In this document: positions 8,900 to 17,123 of the stretch, one piece after another
Numbering within the stretch: the stretch's first letter is position 1
Layout of the letters: each line of letters opens with the position of its first letter
Assembly: GCA_963819685.1 (NCBI GenBank)
Contig: CAWFXI010000003.1
Coordinates: 1 to 64,000, forward strand
Length of the DNA: 64,000 nt
Direction: 5' to 3'
Source of the DNA: CAIUGU01 sp963819685
Lineage (GTDB): Bacteria > Pseudomonadota > Gammaproteobacteria > Steroidobacterales > Steroidobacteraceae
Notes under the pieces: generated by a model
Databases searched by the model: none
Seen by the model: only the letters and a program-made list of their open reading frames with translations
What the model was told of the DNA's origin: nothing
Position numbers and translations under genes: made by a program

Positions 8900-8995
8900 G
8901 CCCTCACGACTGCAATCTCACTCATCCCTGCCTAGCATGCTGATCTCACGTAGCGCAGGGGTGCGCTACAGCATCAACGTAGGGGTCAAGTGAGT

Positions 8996-11398
8996 ATGAA
9001 GAAGCAACATGCCGGTTACGTGCTGGGTCTGGCAACGGCAATCGCAACCGTGCTGGCAGGCGTAGCGCCAACCACAGCGTCAGCCGCAGAGGGCCCGAGC
9101 GTCAATGACGAACTCGACAATGTCGTCGTGACCGCCCGTCGACGCGAGGAACGCTCACAGGATGTGCCCCTGGCAATCGCTGTGCTCAACTCCGCAACAA
9201 TCGAGTCGACCGGTACCTTCAACGTCGGCAAGCTTACGCAGCTGCAGCCCTCCATCCAGTTCTATTCCAGCAACCCGCGCAATTCCGCTGCCACGATTCG
9301 CGGTCTGGGTGCGCCATTCGGTTTGACCAATGACGGCATCGAGCAGGGTGTCGGCATCTACATCGATCAGGTCTACTACGCTCGCAGTGCCACAGCGACG
9401 TTCGACTTTCTGGATGTGGACCAGGTTGAAGTGCTGCGGGGGCCACAGGGGACACTGTATGGCAAGAACACCACCGCAGGGGCAATCAACGTCACCACGC
9501 GCAAGCCGAGCTTCACGCCTGAGGGTCGTGCTGAAGTGACTTACGGTGATCTCGACTTTACGCAGGCCAGGGGCTCGATTTCGGCACCCCTGATTGATGA
9601 CAAGCTCGCCTTCCGCCTGGGAACTTCGTACACGTCCCGGCGCGGCACCCTCTACAACGTGACCAGCGACAGGTACATCAACGAGCAGGACAATCTCGGC
9701 TTCAAGGGCCAGTTGCTCTGGCGCGCCACCGATTCGCTGGACGTGACTTTCTCGGCGGATTACACCCACCAGGACCCTTATGGCTTCGGCACGGTCTATG
9801 TACGCACGGGTTCCACGCAGCGTCCTCTCAATCGTCAGTACGAGGCGCTCTCTGCTGCCTCGGGCAATTACCTGCCTCCCAGTTTCAATGCCTTTGACCG
9901 GTTGACCGACATCGATGCCGAGCTCTCGGCGGAGCAGCAGTTCGGTGGTGGCTCGGTACTCGCGGAGTGGCAAGTCGGACCGGGTCTGCTGACTTCGGTG
10001 TCGGCGTACCGCAAATGGGATTGGGGTCCGGCGAACGATCGTGACTTCATTGGCCTGCCGATCACGACCATCTCGCAGAATCCTTCGAAGCAACGCCAGT
10101 GGTCGCAGGAAGTGCGGTATGCCGCCTCGAGCGCCAGCATCGACTATGTCGTCGGTCTGTACGGTTTCTATCAGACGATTGATACGGCCGGCGTGCAGGA
10201 GCAGGGACCGATGGCCAGCCGCTGGCTGCTGAGCGGGGCGAATGCCAACAACCCCGCGATACTGGACGGTCTGCGTGCCAATAATGACATTGGACTCAAG
10301 AACACGAGTGCGGCGGCATTTGGGCAGCTCACCTGGCATGTGACCGATGATCTGCGCATCCAGCCGGGATTGCGTTTCAACTATGACAAGAAGGAAGGCA
10401 AGTACATCGCGACAGTCACCAACTCGACCAACACGCCGCTCACCGCCGCGCAGCTGGGCGTCCTGGCGCCGCAGAATTATCAGCCGAAGTTCGATGACAC
10501 GAATATTTCCGGCGACTTTACGGTGTCGTACGATCTGACCGACGATGTGCTGGCGTATGCGACTTATGCCCGCTCGTTCAAGTCAGGTGGCATCAACCTG
10601 TCCGGCCTGCCGCTCGACGCCAACAATCAGCCGATTACCGCAGTCGAAACTGTCAAACCAGAGAAGATCAACCACTACGAGGCAGGCCTCAAGACGCAGT
10701 TCCTGGACCGCAAGGTCACTCTCAATCTGGCCGGATTCTGGACCGATATCAAGGACTACCAGGCTACGGTGACCAACAGCCAGGCGAATGTAATCCGCGG
10801 CTATCTGGCAAACGCCCAACAGGTCCGCGTCCGTGGCATCGAGACTGACCTTTCGGTGCGTCCTACTGATCGCCTCAATCTGTATGTCAACAGCGCGATC
10901 ACGGATCACGAATATGTTCGTTTCATCGACGCACCGTGCCCCCCTGAGCTCTCCGGCGGAACCGCGGCGTCGGCGGCAAACCCTCCGAGCGCGCCTGGCA
11001 CCCCAGGTGGATTCAGTCCGGCCAACTGCGATATCTCGGGCCAGTGGCTGCCTGGCATCTCGGAGCTGGCATTCTCGTACGGTCTCGATTACACCCTGCC
11101 GACGCAGATCCTGGGTCAGGTAGGCGATGTCTATTTCGGATTTGACGGGACCTATCGTTCGGAATTCTCATCCAATCCGTCCCGCTCGCTTTACACGGAT
11201 GTGGATGGATATGCGCTTGCAAACTTCCGTCTTGGATTCCGCACGGACAGTGGTTGGGACATTTACGGCTGGGTCCGCAATGCGTTTGATGAAGAGTACT
11301 TCGATTACCTCACGACTCAGTCCGGCAGTACCGGCCTGGTCGTCGGGCAACCGGGTGAGCCGCGCATCTACGGCCTGACCGCCAAAGTGTCCTTCTGA
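8996..11398 (+). CDS. TonB-dependent receptor (outer-membrane transporter)
   Basis: An 800-residue outer-membrane transporter that takes up a bulky substrate using TonB energy. It has a signal peptide (...GVAPTTASAAE), a TonB box/plug start (LDNVVVTARRREERSQDVPLA), plug motif DVDQVEVLRGPQGTLYGKNTTAGAINV (split over residues about 138-164), and a barrel ending YGLTAKVSF with C-terminal Phe. The ATG at 8996 is preferred because AGGGG lies 9 bp upstream; a GTG at 8990 is also in frame. It is divergent from sbp and convergent with the CysB-like gene, so a sulfur-containing ligand such as a sulfonate or sulfate ester is a reasonable inference. Confidence 0.9.
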   Translation: MKKQHAGYVLGLATAIATVLAGVAPTTASAAEGPSVNDELDNVVVTARRREERSQDVPLAIAVLNSATIESTGTFNVGKLTQLQPSIQFYSSNPRNSAATIRGLGAPFGLTNDGIEQGVGIYIDQVYYARSATATFDFLDVDQVEVLRGPQGTLYGKNTTAGAINVTTRKPSFTPEGRAEVTYGDLDFTQARGSISAPLIDDKLAFRLGTSYTSRRGTLYNVTSDRYINEQDNLGFKGQLLWRATDSLDVTFSADYTHQDPYGFGTVYVRTGSTQRPLNRQYEALSAASGNYLPPSFNAFDRLTDIDAELSAEQQFGGGSVLAEWQVGPGLLTSVSAYRKWDWGPANDRDFIGLPITTISQNPSKQRQWSQEVRYAASSASIDYVVGLYGFYQTIDTAGVQEQGPMASRWLLSGANANNPAILDGLRANNDIGLKNTSAAAFGQLTWHVTDDLRIQPGLRFNYDKKEGKYIATVTNSTNTPLTAAQLGVLAPQNYQPKFDDTNISGDFTVSYDLTDDVLAYATYARSFKSGGINLSGLPLDANNQPITAVETVKPEKINHYEAGLKTQFLDRKVTLNLAGFWTDIKDYQATVTNSQANVIRGYLANAQQVRVRGIETDLSVRPTDRLNLYVNSAITDHEYVRFIDAPCPPELSGGTAASAANPPSAPGTPGGFSPANCDISGQWLPGISELAFSYGLDYTLPTQILGQVGDVYFGFDGTYRSEFSSNPSRSLYTDVDGYALANFRLGFRTDSGWDIYGWVRNAFDEEYFDYLTTQSGSTGLVVGQPGEPRIYGLTAKVSF

Positions 11399-11426
11399 TC
11401 CGTCGGGTCTTCTGCTGATGCTTGAT

Positions 11427-11457
11427 GAGGGCCGCCATGAGGCGGCCCTCTGTTTTT
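11427..11457 (+). terminator. Rho-independent terminator of the TBDR gene
   Basis: GAGGGCCGCC (11427-11436) pairs perfectly with GGCGGCCCTC (11441-11450) around ATGA, followed by TGTTTTT. It separates the convergent TBDR and LysR genes. Confidence 0.85.
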
Positions 11458-11475
11458 GCATCACGCCGACAGCGA

Positions 11476-12450
11476 TCAGCGAATCGGCAGCTGAATGTCC
11501 GCGAACAGGGCGTCGACTTCCTGCTGATTGGCGGTGATCGCGGCGCGATCAATCAGGCGGCGATTCAGGTGAGGCGCCAGCAACTGCACGAATTCGTACA
11601 TGTAACGTCGGAGCAGCCCGCCGCGCGAGAAGCCGATCCAGGTCGTGTGCAGCGGAAACAGATGCGAGGCATCGATGGAGACCAGATCCTTGTCGGCTTC
11701 CGGATCCACTGCGACATCCGCGAGGATGCCGACACCGAAACCCAGCCGGACGTAGGTCTTGATGACGTCGGCATCGCGCGCTGTCAACGCGACATTCGCA
11801 GTCAGTCCTGCCTTCGCGAAAATCTGCGGGAGCGACGACGACCCGGTAAAACTGAATACATAAGTGACGATCGGATAGGCGGCGATCTGCGCCAGCGTTG
11901 GCTTCTTCACCTGCGCCAGCGGGTGATCGGCCGGTACCACGATGCGCCGGTACCACTGATAGCACGGCAGCAGGATCAGATTGGGAAACAGATCCTGTGA
12001 ACCGGTGGCGATCGCGAAATCTATCCGGTCGAGCTCCGCCATCTCGGCAATCTGCTCGGATGTACCCTGGTGCAGATGCAGCCGAACTTCCGGGTACTTG
12101 GAACGAAACTGCTGGATGACAGAGGGCAGAACATAGCGAGCCTGCGTATGGGTCGTGCCGATGGAAAGCGCGCCGCGATGCTCGTCCTTCAGGTCATCCG
12201 AGATGCCCTTGATGTTCTGGACTTCGCGCAGGATCCTGATCGCCCGGTCGATGACCTGCTGGCCGGCCGGGGTGATCTTGGTCAGCGTGCGGCCACTGCG
12301 GACGAAGATCCGGAAGCCAAGTTCATCCTCAAGGAGCTTGAGCTGCTTGCTGACGGCCGGCTGCGACGTATGCAGCTTTTCGGCCGCAGCAGTGATGTTC
12401 AGGCCGCTCTGGGCCACGGCGGCGAGGTAGCGCAGTTGCTGGAGTTTCAT
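11476..12450 (-). CDS. CysB-like LysR-family transcriptional regulator
   Basis: A 324-residue LysR regulator, the same length as enterobacterial CysB. From the ATG at 12450 it begins MKLQQLRYLAAVAQSGLN, very close to the CysB start, with the winged HTH TAAAEKLHTSQPAVSKQLKLLEDELG (about residues 19-44). The effector domain opens with the CysB-type motif GTTHTQARYVLP (about 100-111) and has TARDADVIKTYVRLGFGVGI. CysB/Cbl activate sulfate and organosulfur assimilation genes and sense O-acetylserine or adenylylsulfate. Its neighbours (sulfate-binding protein, TBDR) fit such a role. The frame is open to 12486, which would overlap the promoter of the divergent gene at 12489. CysB versus Cbl cannot be settled here. 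Confidence 0.88.
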   Translation of the reverse strand: MKLQQLRYLAAVAQSGLNITAAAEKLHTSQPAVSKQLKLLEDELGFRIFVRSGRTLTKITPAGQQVIDRAIRILREVQNIKGISDDLKDEHRGALSIGTTHTQARYVLPSVIQQFRSKYPEVRLHLHQGTSEQIAEMAELDRIDFAIATGSQDLFPNLILLPCYQWYRRIVVPADHPLAQVKKPTLAQIAAYPIVTYVFSFTGSSSLPQIFAKAGLTANVALTARDADVIKTYVRLGFGVGILADVAVDPEADKDLVSIDASHLFPLHTTWIGFSRGGLLRRYMYEFVQLLAPHLNRRLIDRAAITANQQEVDALFADIQLPIR

Positions 12451-12488
12451 TCTGAGTACAATAACCGAATCGTTACCGCGCGGCACTC

Positions 12489-14345
12489 ATGAAATACTTT
12501 TTGGCATCAGCGCTTGCCCTTATCGTCCTGAGCATGGCCCTGGCGGGCTGCGAAGAGCCCGGCCCAAGCGCGGCCGACATCGCGGCCTCCCGTCAGCTGG
12601 AGTCGGCGCGTTTCAATGAGTTTCTGGCGAAGGCCTGGGAAACGCGCCTCGCCACCCATCCGGAACTCAGGTCGCGGCTTGGGTCGCGCATCGACTACGA
12701 CAAATGGGACGATCTGTCCGCAGCGGCCAGCGACAGCCGCCAATACCAGACCCGGTTGGAGCTCGCCGAATTGCTGAAGTTCGACTACACGAAGCTCGAG
12801 CCCGCCGCGCGTTTGAGCTACGAGCTCTTTGAAGAAGAGGGCAACCGCCGTCTGGAACAGTATCGCTGGCGCAATCACCACTATCTGGTCGATCAGCACA
12901 ATGGCATTCAGACCGAGGTGCCGGCGTTTCTGATCAACATCCACCAGATTCGCGACGAGTCCGACGCCCGAGCCTACATCGCGAGGCTGCGTGGCATTCA
13001 ACCGCTGTTCAAACAAGCGGAGGAGCGTCTCGCTGCCAGTGAAGCCCTGGGCGTGATCCCCCCACGGTTTGTGTTTCCGCTGGTCGCGACCGATATCCGG
13101 AACCTTTTGCGCGGACGACCGTTCGATCGCTCACAGGCGGACAGTCCGCTCTTCAAGGACTTCAAGGACAAGGTGTCCGCGATCGACCTGCCGCAGGAAA
13201 CGCGAACGGCACTGATCGACGCAGCCAGCGCTGCCCTGACGGAAGCGGTTCAGCCTGCGTACGAGTCGCTGTCCGCCAGGCTGAAGGCACTTGCAAGCCA
13301 TGCAACTGACGATGCCGGCGTCTGGAAATTGCCAAATGGTGTCCAGTTCTACCGGGCCATGGTGCGCTGGTACACGACCACCGATCTGACCCCGGATGAA
13401 CTGCATGACCTGGGCTTGAGCGAAGTGGCGCGCGTCCACGCAAGTATCAAGGCGCTCATGCCGGAGCTGGGTTTCACCGGCACGCTGCCCGGGCTATTCA
13501 CTTATATGAGCGAACGTCCCGAGTCCTACTACCCCGATACGGATGCCGGGCGAGCGCAGTATCTGCAAGAAGCAACTGACCGGATTGAAGCCATCCGTAA
13601 GCGTCTCGGTACCCGGTTCAGCGTCACGCCACAGGATCCCCTCATCGTCAAGCGCGTGGAGCCGTTCCGCGAGCTGACAGCAGGCAAGGCGTTCTACAGC
13701 CGCGCAGCGGCCGATGGTTCGAGGCCTGGGACCTACTACGTGAATCTGTCGCGCATGGCCGATATGCCGAAGTACGAACTCGAGCCACTGGCCTATCACG
13801 AAGGTATTCCCGGACATCATCTGCAGCGCTCGCTGACGCGGGCACAGGACAACTTGCCGGAATTCCGCAAGCGCTTTCCTGCAACAGCGTTCACCGAAGG
13901 ATGGAGCCTGTACGCAGAACGGCTCGCAAAGGAGCTGGGTGGCTACGACGGGGCGCAGGCCGAGTATGGCCGGCTGATCATGGAACTGAATCGGGCCGTG
14001 CGGCTGGTCGTCGATACGGGGATACACGCGAAAAAATGGACGCGGGAGCAGGCGATTCAGTATCACCTGGACAACACGCCGATGTCGCGTGCAGCGGCTA
14101 CCAGGGCGGTCAATCGTTACATCGTGTACCCAGGGCAGGGAACCGCCTACATGGTGGGATTACTGCGCATCGTGCAGCTGCGCGAGCAGGCGGCGCGAGA
14201 GCTGGGGGACAGGTTCGACATCCGCGAATTCCACGACATCGTGCTTGGGCGAGGCCCGCTATCACTGAATGCGCTCGGACGGCAGGTGAATGCGTATATC
14301 GAGAGGGAACGCAAACTGATGACGGCTAGGAGCCTGTCCGAGTAA
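12489..14345 (+). CDS. DUF885-family lipoprotein, putative metallohydrolase
   Basis: A 618-residue DUF885 protein with a lipoprotein signal peptide (lipobox LAGC, Cys about residue 20). The family motif YHEGIPGHHLQ (about 437-447) and the downstream AFTEGWSLYAERLAKELGG resemble a zinc-metallopeptidase HExxH-like arrangement; DUF885 proteins are suspected peptidases or hydrolases of the cell envelope. The length is normal. Its last six codons and stop (AGG AGC CTG TCC GAG TAA) lie inside a 167-bp palindromic element, so the original C-terminus may have been replaced on insertion. The start is 38 bp from the divergent CysB-like gene. Confidence 0.85.
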   Translation: MKYFLASALALIVLSMALAGCEEPGPSAADIAASRQLESARFNEFLAKAWETRLATHPELRSRLGSRIDYDKWDDLSAAASDSRQYQTRLELAELLKFDYTKLEPAARLSYELFEEEGNRRLEQYRWRNHHYLVDQHNGIQTEVPAFLINIHQIRDESDARAYIARLRGIQPLFKQAEERLAASEALGVIPPRFVFPLVATDIRNLLRGRPFDRSQADSPLFKDFKDKVSAIDLPQETRTALIDAASAALTEAVQPAYESLSARLKALASHATDDAGVWKLPNGVQFYRAMVRWYTTTDLTPDELHDLGLSEVARVHASIKALMPELGFTGTLPGLFTYMSERPESYYPDTDAGRAQYLQEATDRIEAIRKRLGTRFSVTPQDPLIVKRVEPFRELTAGKAFYSRAAADGSRPGTYYVNLSRMADMPKYELEPLAYHEGIPGHHLQRSLTRAQDNLPEFRKRFPATAFTEGWSLYAERLAKELGGYDGAQAEYGRLIMELNRAVRLVVDTGIHAKKWTREQAIQYHLDNTPMSRAAATRAVNRYIVYPGQGTAYMVGLLRIVQLREQAARELGDRFDIREFHDIVLGRGPLSLNALGRQVNAYIERERKLMTARSLSE

Positions 14346-14492
14346 TCTGGATCATGACGAGGGTGTGGCACAGCGAGCTATTTTCTGCGATCGTTTTCGG
14401 CGCATAGTGGTGACTATGTAACGAAAAGGATCGCAGAAAGAGCGCTGTGGTGCAGCCGCAGTCGATTCATGATTGCTCGGACAGGCTCCTAG
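14326..14492. mobile_element. Palindromic MITE-like element with CTAG ends
   Basis: A 167-bp unit bounded by a perfect 17-bp inverted repeat, 14326-14342 (CTAGGAGCCTGTCCGAG) and 14476-14492. The interior is a long imperfect palindrome: TTTCTGCGATC near 14382-14392 pairs with GATCGCAGAAA near 14429-14439. No ORF. The outer CTAG on both sides could be a 4-bp target duplication of the YTAR type used by IS5-family elements, leaving 13-bp terminal repeats GAGCCTGTCCGAG. Both flanking genes use stop codons supplied by its ends. Confidence 0.6.
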
Positions 14493-15244
14493 TGCCGCAA
14501 CGTTTCGACGGCGGTGAGGGCTGTCATGCAGAGCAGGAAGACACCGAAGACTCTGCGCAAGCCGTTTGCCGGGATGCGAGTCGCAAGCCATTGACCGCCA
14601 GCACTGGCGACAATGCCAATCGCGATGAAGATGCCGACCACGGACCAGTTGAGGGTTTGACCGGAAAGCGTGAGCAGATGCAAATGCTTGCTCAGGCCTA
14701 TGACAGAACTCAGGGCGATCACGACAAGGCTCGTGCCTGTTGCGAGTCGCAGCGACAGTCCGCCGAGCATCATCAGTGCGGGCACTGCGAGAAAGCCACC
14801 TCCGACGCCGACCAGGCCACTGAGCGCGCCTACCGCGAGTCCCGCGCTACCCAGGCAGAAAGGCCGGCACATGTGCACCTTGAGTTCGTGGTTGCTGATC
14901 ATTCTGTAGGCGGCAGGCAGCAGCAGTGCAGCGAAGATCAGCATCTGTGCGGTTCCGGACAGCCACTGCGAAACCCACGCACCCAGAAAGGCGCCAGCCA
15001 TACTTGGCACGCCAAACAATGAGACGCTGCGCCAATCCACCTGCTTCATTGCTGTACTGGAAAGGGCGCCCACCGCAGCGATGGCCGAAACGATAGCCAG
15101 CGATTCCGGAATCGCGATCTTCTCCGCGTGACCAAGCACGAAGACCAGGATCGGTACCGTCAGGATGGAACCTCCCGAGCCAAGCAATCCGAGACTGGTG
15201 CCAACCAGCAGGGCGCCGACGAAGGGTGCGAGCAGGGGGATCAT
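14489..15244 (-). CDS. TauE/SafE-family sulfite/anion exporter permease
   Basis: A 251-residue inner-membrane protein with about eight hydrophobic segments and the TauE/SafE hallmarks: N-terminal GTSLGLLGSGGSILTVPILVFVLG and, in the second half, LSGLVGVGGGFLAVPALMMLGG. Members export sulfite, sulfoacetate or related C-S metabolites. It is transcribed with, and 14 bp after, the ArsR-family repressor gene, as in BigR-type operons where TauE-like exporters remove sulfite formed during sulfide detoxification. The stop codon (TAG at 14489-14491) is part of the palindromic element at 14326-14492, so the C-terminus (VETLRH) may be slightly altered. Confidence 0.87.
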   Translation of the reverse strand: MIPLLAPFVGALLVGTSLGLLGSGGSILTVPILVFVLGHAEKIAIPESLAIVSAIAAVGALSSTAMKQVDWRSVSLFGVPSMAGAFLGAWVSQWLSGTAQMLIFAALLLPAAYRMISNHELKVHMCRPFCLGSAGLAVGALSGLVGVGGGFLAVPALMMLGGLSLRLATGTSLVVIALSSVIGLSKHLHLLTLSGQTLNWSVVGIFIAIGIVASAGGQWLATRIPANGLRRVFGVFLLCMTALTAVETLRH

Positions 15245-15258
15245 GTATTTCGCCTGGA

Positions 15259-15630
15259 CTATTTCACGCAGAAGATGTCATGCAGAACCGCGAGTACGCG
15301 GCGCACTTCGCCATCAGGGACGGAATACAGGATCGTCTGACCCTGACGTTCGGCTGCAACGAGCCCGCCCTCGCGCAGTACCGCAAGGTGCTGTGACAGT
15401 GCCGACTGGCTCAGGTCCACCTGGCCATTGAGGTCACCCACAGACAGTGGTTCCTCCAGCAGGGTGCACAGGATGCACAGGCGCTGTTCGTTCGCGAGCG
15501 CTTTGAGAAACGCTGCGGCCTCACCTGCGTGCTTGAGCATTTCCGCTGCGGCAATCGACTCGCCAACTCCCGCGCTCCGTCTTGCCTTGTAAGAACCGCG
15601 GGCCTGGGTACGAACGGATGACTGTTTCAT
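15259..15630 (-). CDS. ArsR-family repressor, BigR/SqrR-like thiol sensor
   Basis: A 123-residue ArsR/SmtB winged-helix repressor. The HTH reads LSVGDLNGQVDLSQSALSQHLAVLREGGLV (about residues 62-91), followed by the wing AERQGQTILYSV. Cys55 (in RLCILCTLLEE) and Cys121 (in HDIFCVK) match the position of the two cysteines that form a tetrasulfide bridge in BigR and SqrR; Cys52 is additional. Metal-site ArsR cysteine clusters are absent, so a reactive-sulfur sensor is more likely than an arsenic or metal sensor. It is cotranscribed with the TauE exporter and divergent from the DUF2892-RND-SQR-TolC set, which it probably represses (inference). Confidence 0.85.
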   Translation of the reverse strand: MKQSSVRTQARGSYKARRSAGVGESIAAAEMLKHAGEAAAFLKALANEQRLCILCTLLEEPLSVGDLNGQVDLSQSALSQHLAVLREGGLVAAERQGQTILYSVPDGEVRRVLAVLHDIFCVK

Positions 15631-15639
15631 GGGGAAGGA

Positions 15640-15680
15640 CTATACATCAGTATTGACTAAATTAGCAAATACTAATATAA
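15640..15680. promoter_or_regulatory. AT-rich operator/promoter for the ArsR-type switch
   Basis: Overlapping dyads sit just upstream of the arsR start: AGTATT/AATACT (15649-15654, 15668-15673), CTAAATTAG (15657-15665) and ATTAG-N6-CTAAT (15661-15665, 15672-15676). On the minus strand a TATAGT -10-like box and a TTGCTA -35-like box 18 bp apart are covered by the dyads. This is the only markedly AT-rich stretch of the region and suits ArsR-family binding. Confidence 0.55.
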
Positions 15681-15813
15681 GTCGCCATGGCTCTGCGAAA
15701 GCGGTCCGCGGATGCGCCCGGCCCGGTGTCTCTAGGTAGTTCACACGATCCTTGAGGCCATCGTACTGAGCGCACTCTGTTCCATTGCCCGAAACCACCT
15801 TGGGAGAATCAAC

Positions 15814-16014
15814 ATGACCATCGATCGCGCAGTTCTGGCGTTCGCCGGCACCGTGGTGCTGGCAAGCCTCGTCCTCGGTATTTACGTCAGTGCCAACTGG
15901 TTCTGGCTGACGGCGTTCGTGGGAGCAAACCTGCTGCAGTCGTCATTCACGGGTTTTTGCCCGCTGGCAATGATCCTGAAGAAACTCGGGGTTCGTTCTG
16001 GCGCCGCTTTCTGA
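15814..16014 (+). CDS. DUF2892-family small membrane protein
   Basis: A 66-residue inner-membrane protein with two hydrophobic helices (VLAFAGTVVLASLVLGIYV and NWFWLTAFVGANLLQSSFTG) and the DUF2892 ending FCPLAMILKKLGVRSG. In other bacteria this domain is found alone or as the membrane part of YgaP-type rhodaneses, in operons for sulfide or persulfide handling. The conserved CP (about residues 50-51) is present. It is the first gene of the rightward operon, 22 bp before the RND adaptor, and is preceded by GGGAGAATCAAC at the start. Confidence 0.8.
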   Translation: MTIDRAVLAFAGTVVLASLVLGIYVSANWFWLTAFVGANLLQSSFTGFCPLAMILKKLGVRSGAAF

Positions 16015-16035
16015 CCTGCCACGGGGTCAGCCTTC

Positions 16036-17115
16036 ATGGATTCCAGAACATCGCATCTTCCCGTGAGCCGTTTCAAGGGTGTGTTCACGCCGCTGGCGCT
16101 GCTGTCGGCAATTCTGTCCGGCCCCGTGACAGCTGCGACTGACGGCGTGTCAACGCTGGTCGTACAGCGCGAGCAGACACCTCTGGAGCGACGGGTTGAT
16201 GGCACCATCGAAGCTGTCAACCAGGGCACAGTCTCCGCACAGACATCGGGTCGGGTTCTCGAGGTGCTTTATGACGTGAACGACTTCGTGCCGGCCGGAG
16301 CGGTGATCGTCCGTCTCAGGAACACGGAACAGAAGGCAGGCCTGGAACAGGCGCAGGCGACACTGACCGAAGCGACCGCTCGCGAAGCCGAGGCGCGCAC
16401 GCGATTCGACCGCGTTGCCGGACTGCTCGCGGATCGCGCGGTGTCGCGACAACAGTACGATCAGGCGCTCGCGGATCGCGATGCTGCGGTGGCCCGTCTC
16501 GCCGCTGCGCGTGCCGGGCTGGCCGCGGCGCGAGAGGGCGTCAGTTATACAGAAGTTCGCGCGCCCTATGCCGGCGTGGTAACGCGTCGCCTGGTGCAGG
16601 TCGGTGAGGCCGTCCAGCCAGGCACTCCTCTGATGAGCGGACTCTCGCTGCAATTCCTCCGCGTCAATGTGGACCTGCCGCAGAGCCTCGTGGAAAAAGT
16701 ACGCGTGATTCGCAAGGCAGCGATCTATGTCGACGGCCGACGCATCGAAGCCACCCGGTTGACGCTTTCTCCACTGGCTTCCGAACGGACGAACACGTTT
16801 CGCGTCCGCATCGACCTGCCAGAGAATGCTGCCGATCTTTACCCTGGCATGTTCGTCAAAGTGGCCTTCGTCATTGGCGAAGCCGAGCGGCTGCTGATTC
16901 CGGTCAAGGCGCTCGTTGAGCGCAGCGAAGTCACCGCCGTCTATGTCCGTACCAGCGATGGCAGAACCGTGTTGAGGCACGTCCGAGCTGGCCATCGATT
17001 CGATGACCGGATCGAGGTGCTGGCGGGACTCGAGCCGGGCGAAACCATCGTGATCGACCCGCTGGCAGCGCTCGAACAGCTTCGACAGCCGCCGGTAGCG
17101 GACACAAGCAGATAG
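16036..17115 (+). CDS. RND efflux periplasmic adaptor (membrane fusion protein)
   Basis: A 359-residue HlyD/MFP-type adaptor that links an RND pump to an outer-membrane channel. After a basic N-terminus and hydrophobic signal/anchor (FTPLALLSAILSGPVTAAT) come the lipoyl-like half-motifs (GTVSAQTSGRVLEVLYDVNDFV and VRAPYAGVVTRRLVQVGEAV), an alanine-rich coiled-coil hairpin between them (about residues 105-175), and a beta-barrel/membrane-proximal part (YPGMFVKVAFVIGEAERLLIPVKALVERSEVTAVYV). It ends 8 bp before the pump gene. No metal-binding His/Met-rich stretch, arguing against a heavy-metal (CusB/CzcB) system. Confidence 0.9.
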   Translation: MDSRTSHLPVSRFKGVFTPLALLSAILSGPVTAATDGVSTLVVQREQTPLERRVDGTIEAVNQGTVSAQTSGRVLEVLYDVNDFVPAGAVIVRLRNTEQKAGLEQAQATLTEATAREAEARTRFDRVAGLLADRAVSRQQYDQALADRDAAVARLAAARAGLAAAREGVSYTEVRAPYAGVVTRRLVQVGEAVQPGTPLMSGLSLQFLRVNVDLPQSLVEKVRVIRKAAIYVDGRRIEATRLTLSPLASERTNTFRVRIDLPENAADLYPGMFVKVAFVIGEAERLLIPVKALVERSEVTAVYVRTSDGRTVLRHVRAGHRFDDRIEVLAGLEPGETIVIDPLAALEQLRQPPVADTSR

Positions 17116-17123
17116 GGTTGACG

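Noticed and set aside
9155..10339. 394-codon open frame antisense to the TBDR
   Set aside because: Arg/His-rich composition typical of antisense frames; the sense strand encodes a complete receptor.
15259..15630. Arsenic- or metal-responsive ArsR
   Set aside because: No ars or metal-resistance genes nearby and no metal-site cysteine cluster; the cysteine pair and neighbours fit a reactive-sulfur sensor better.
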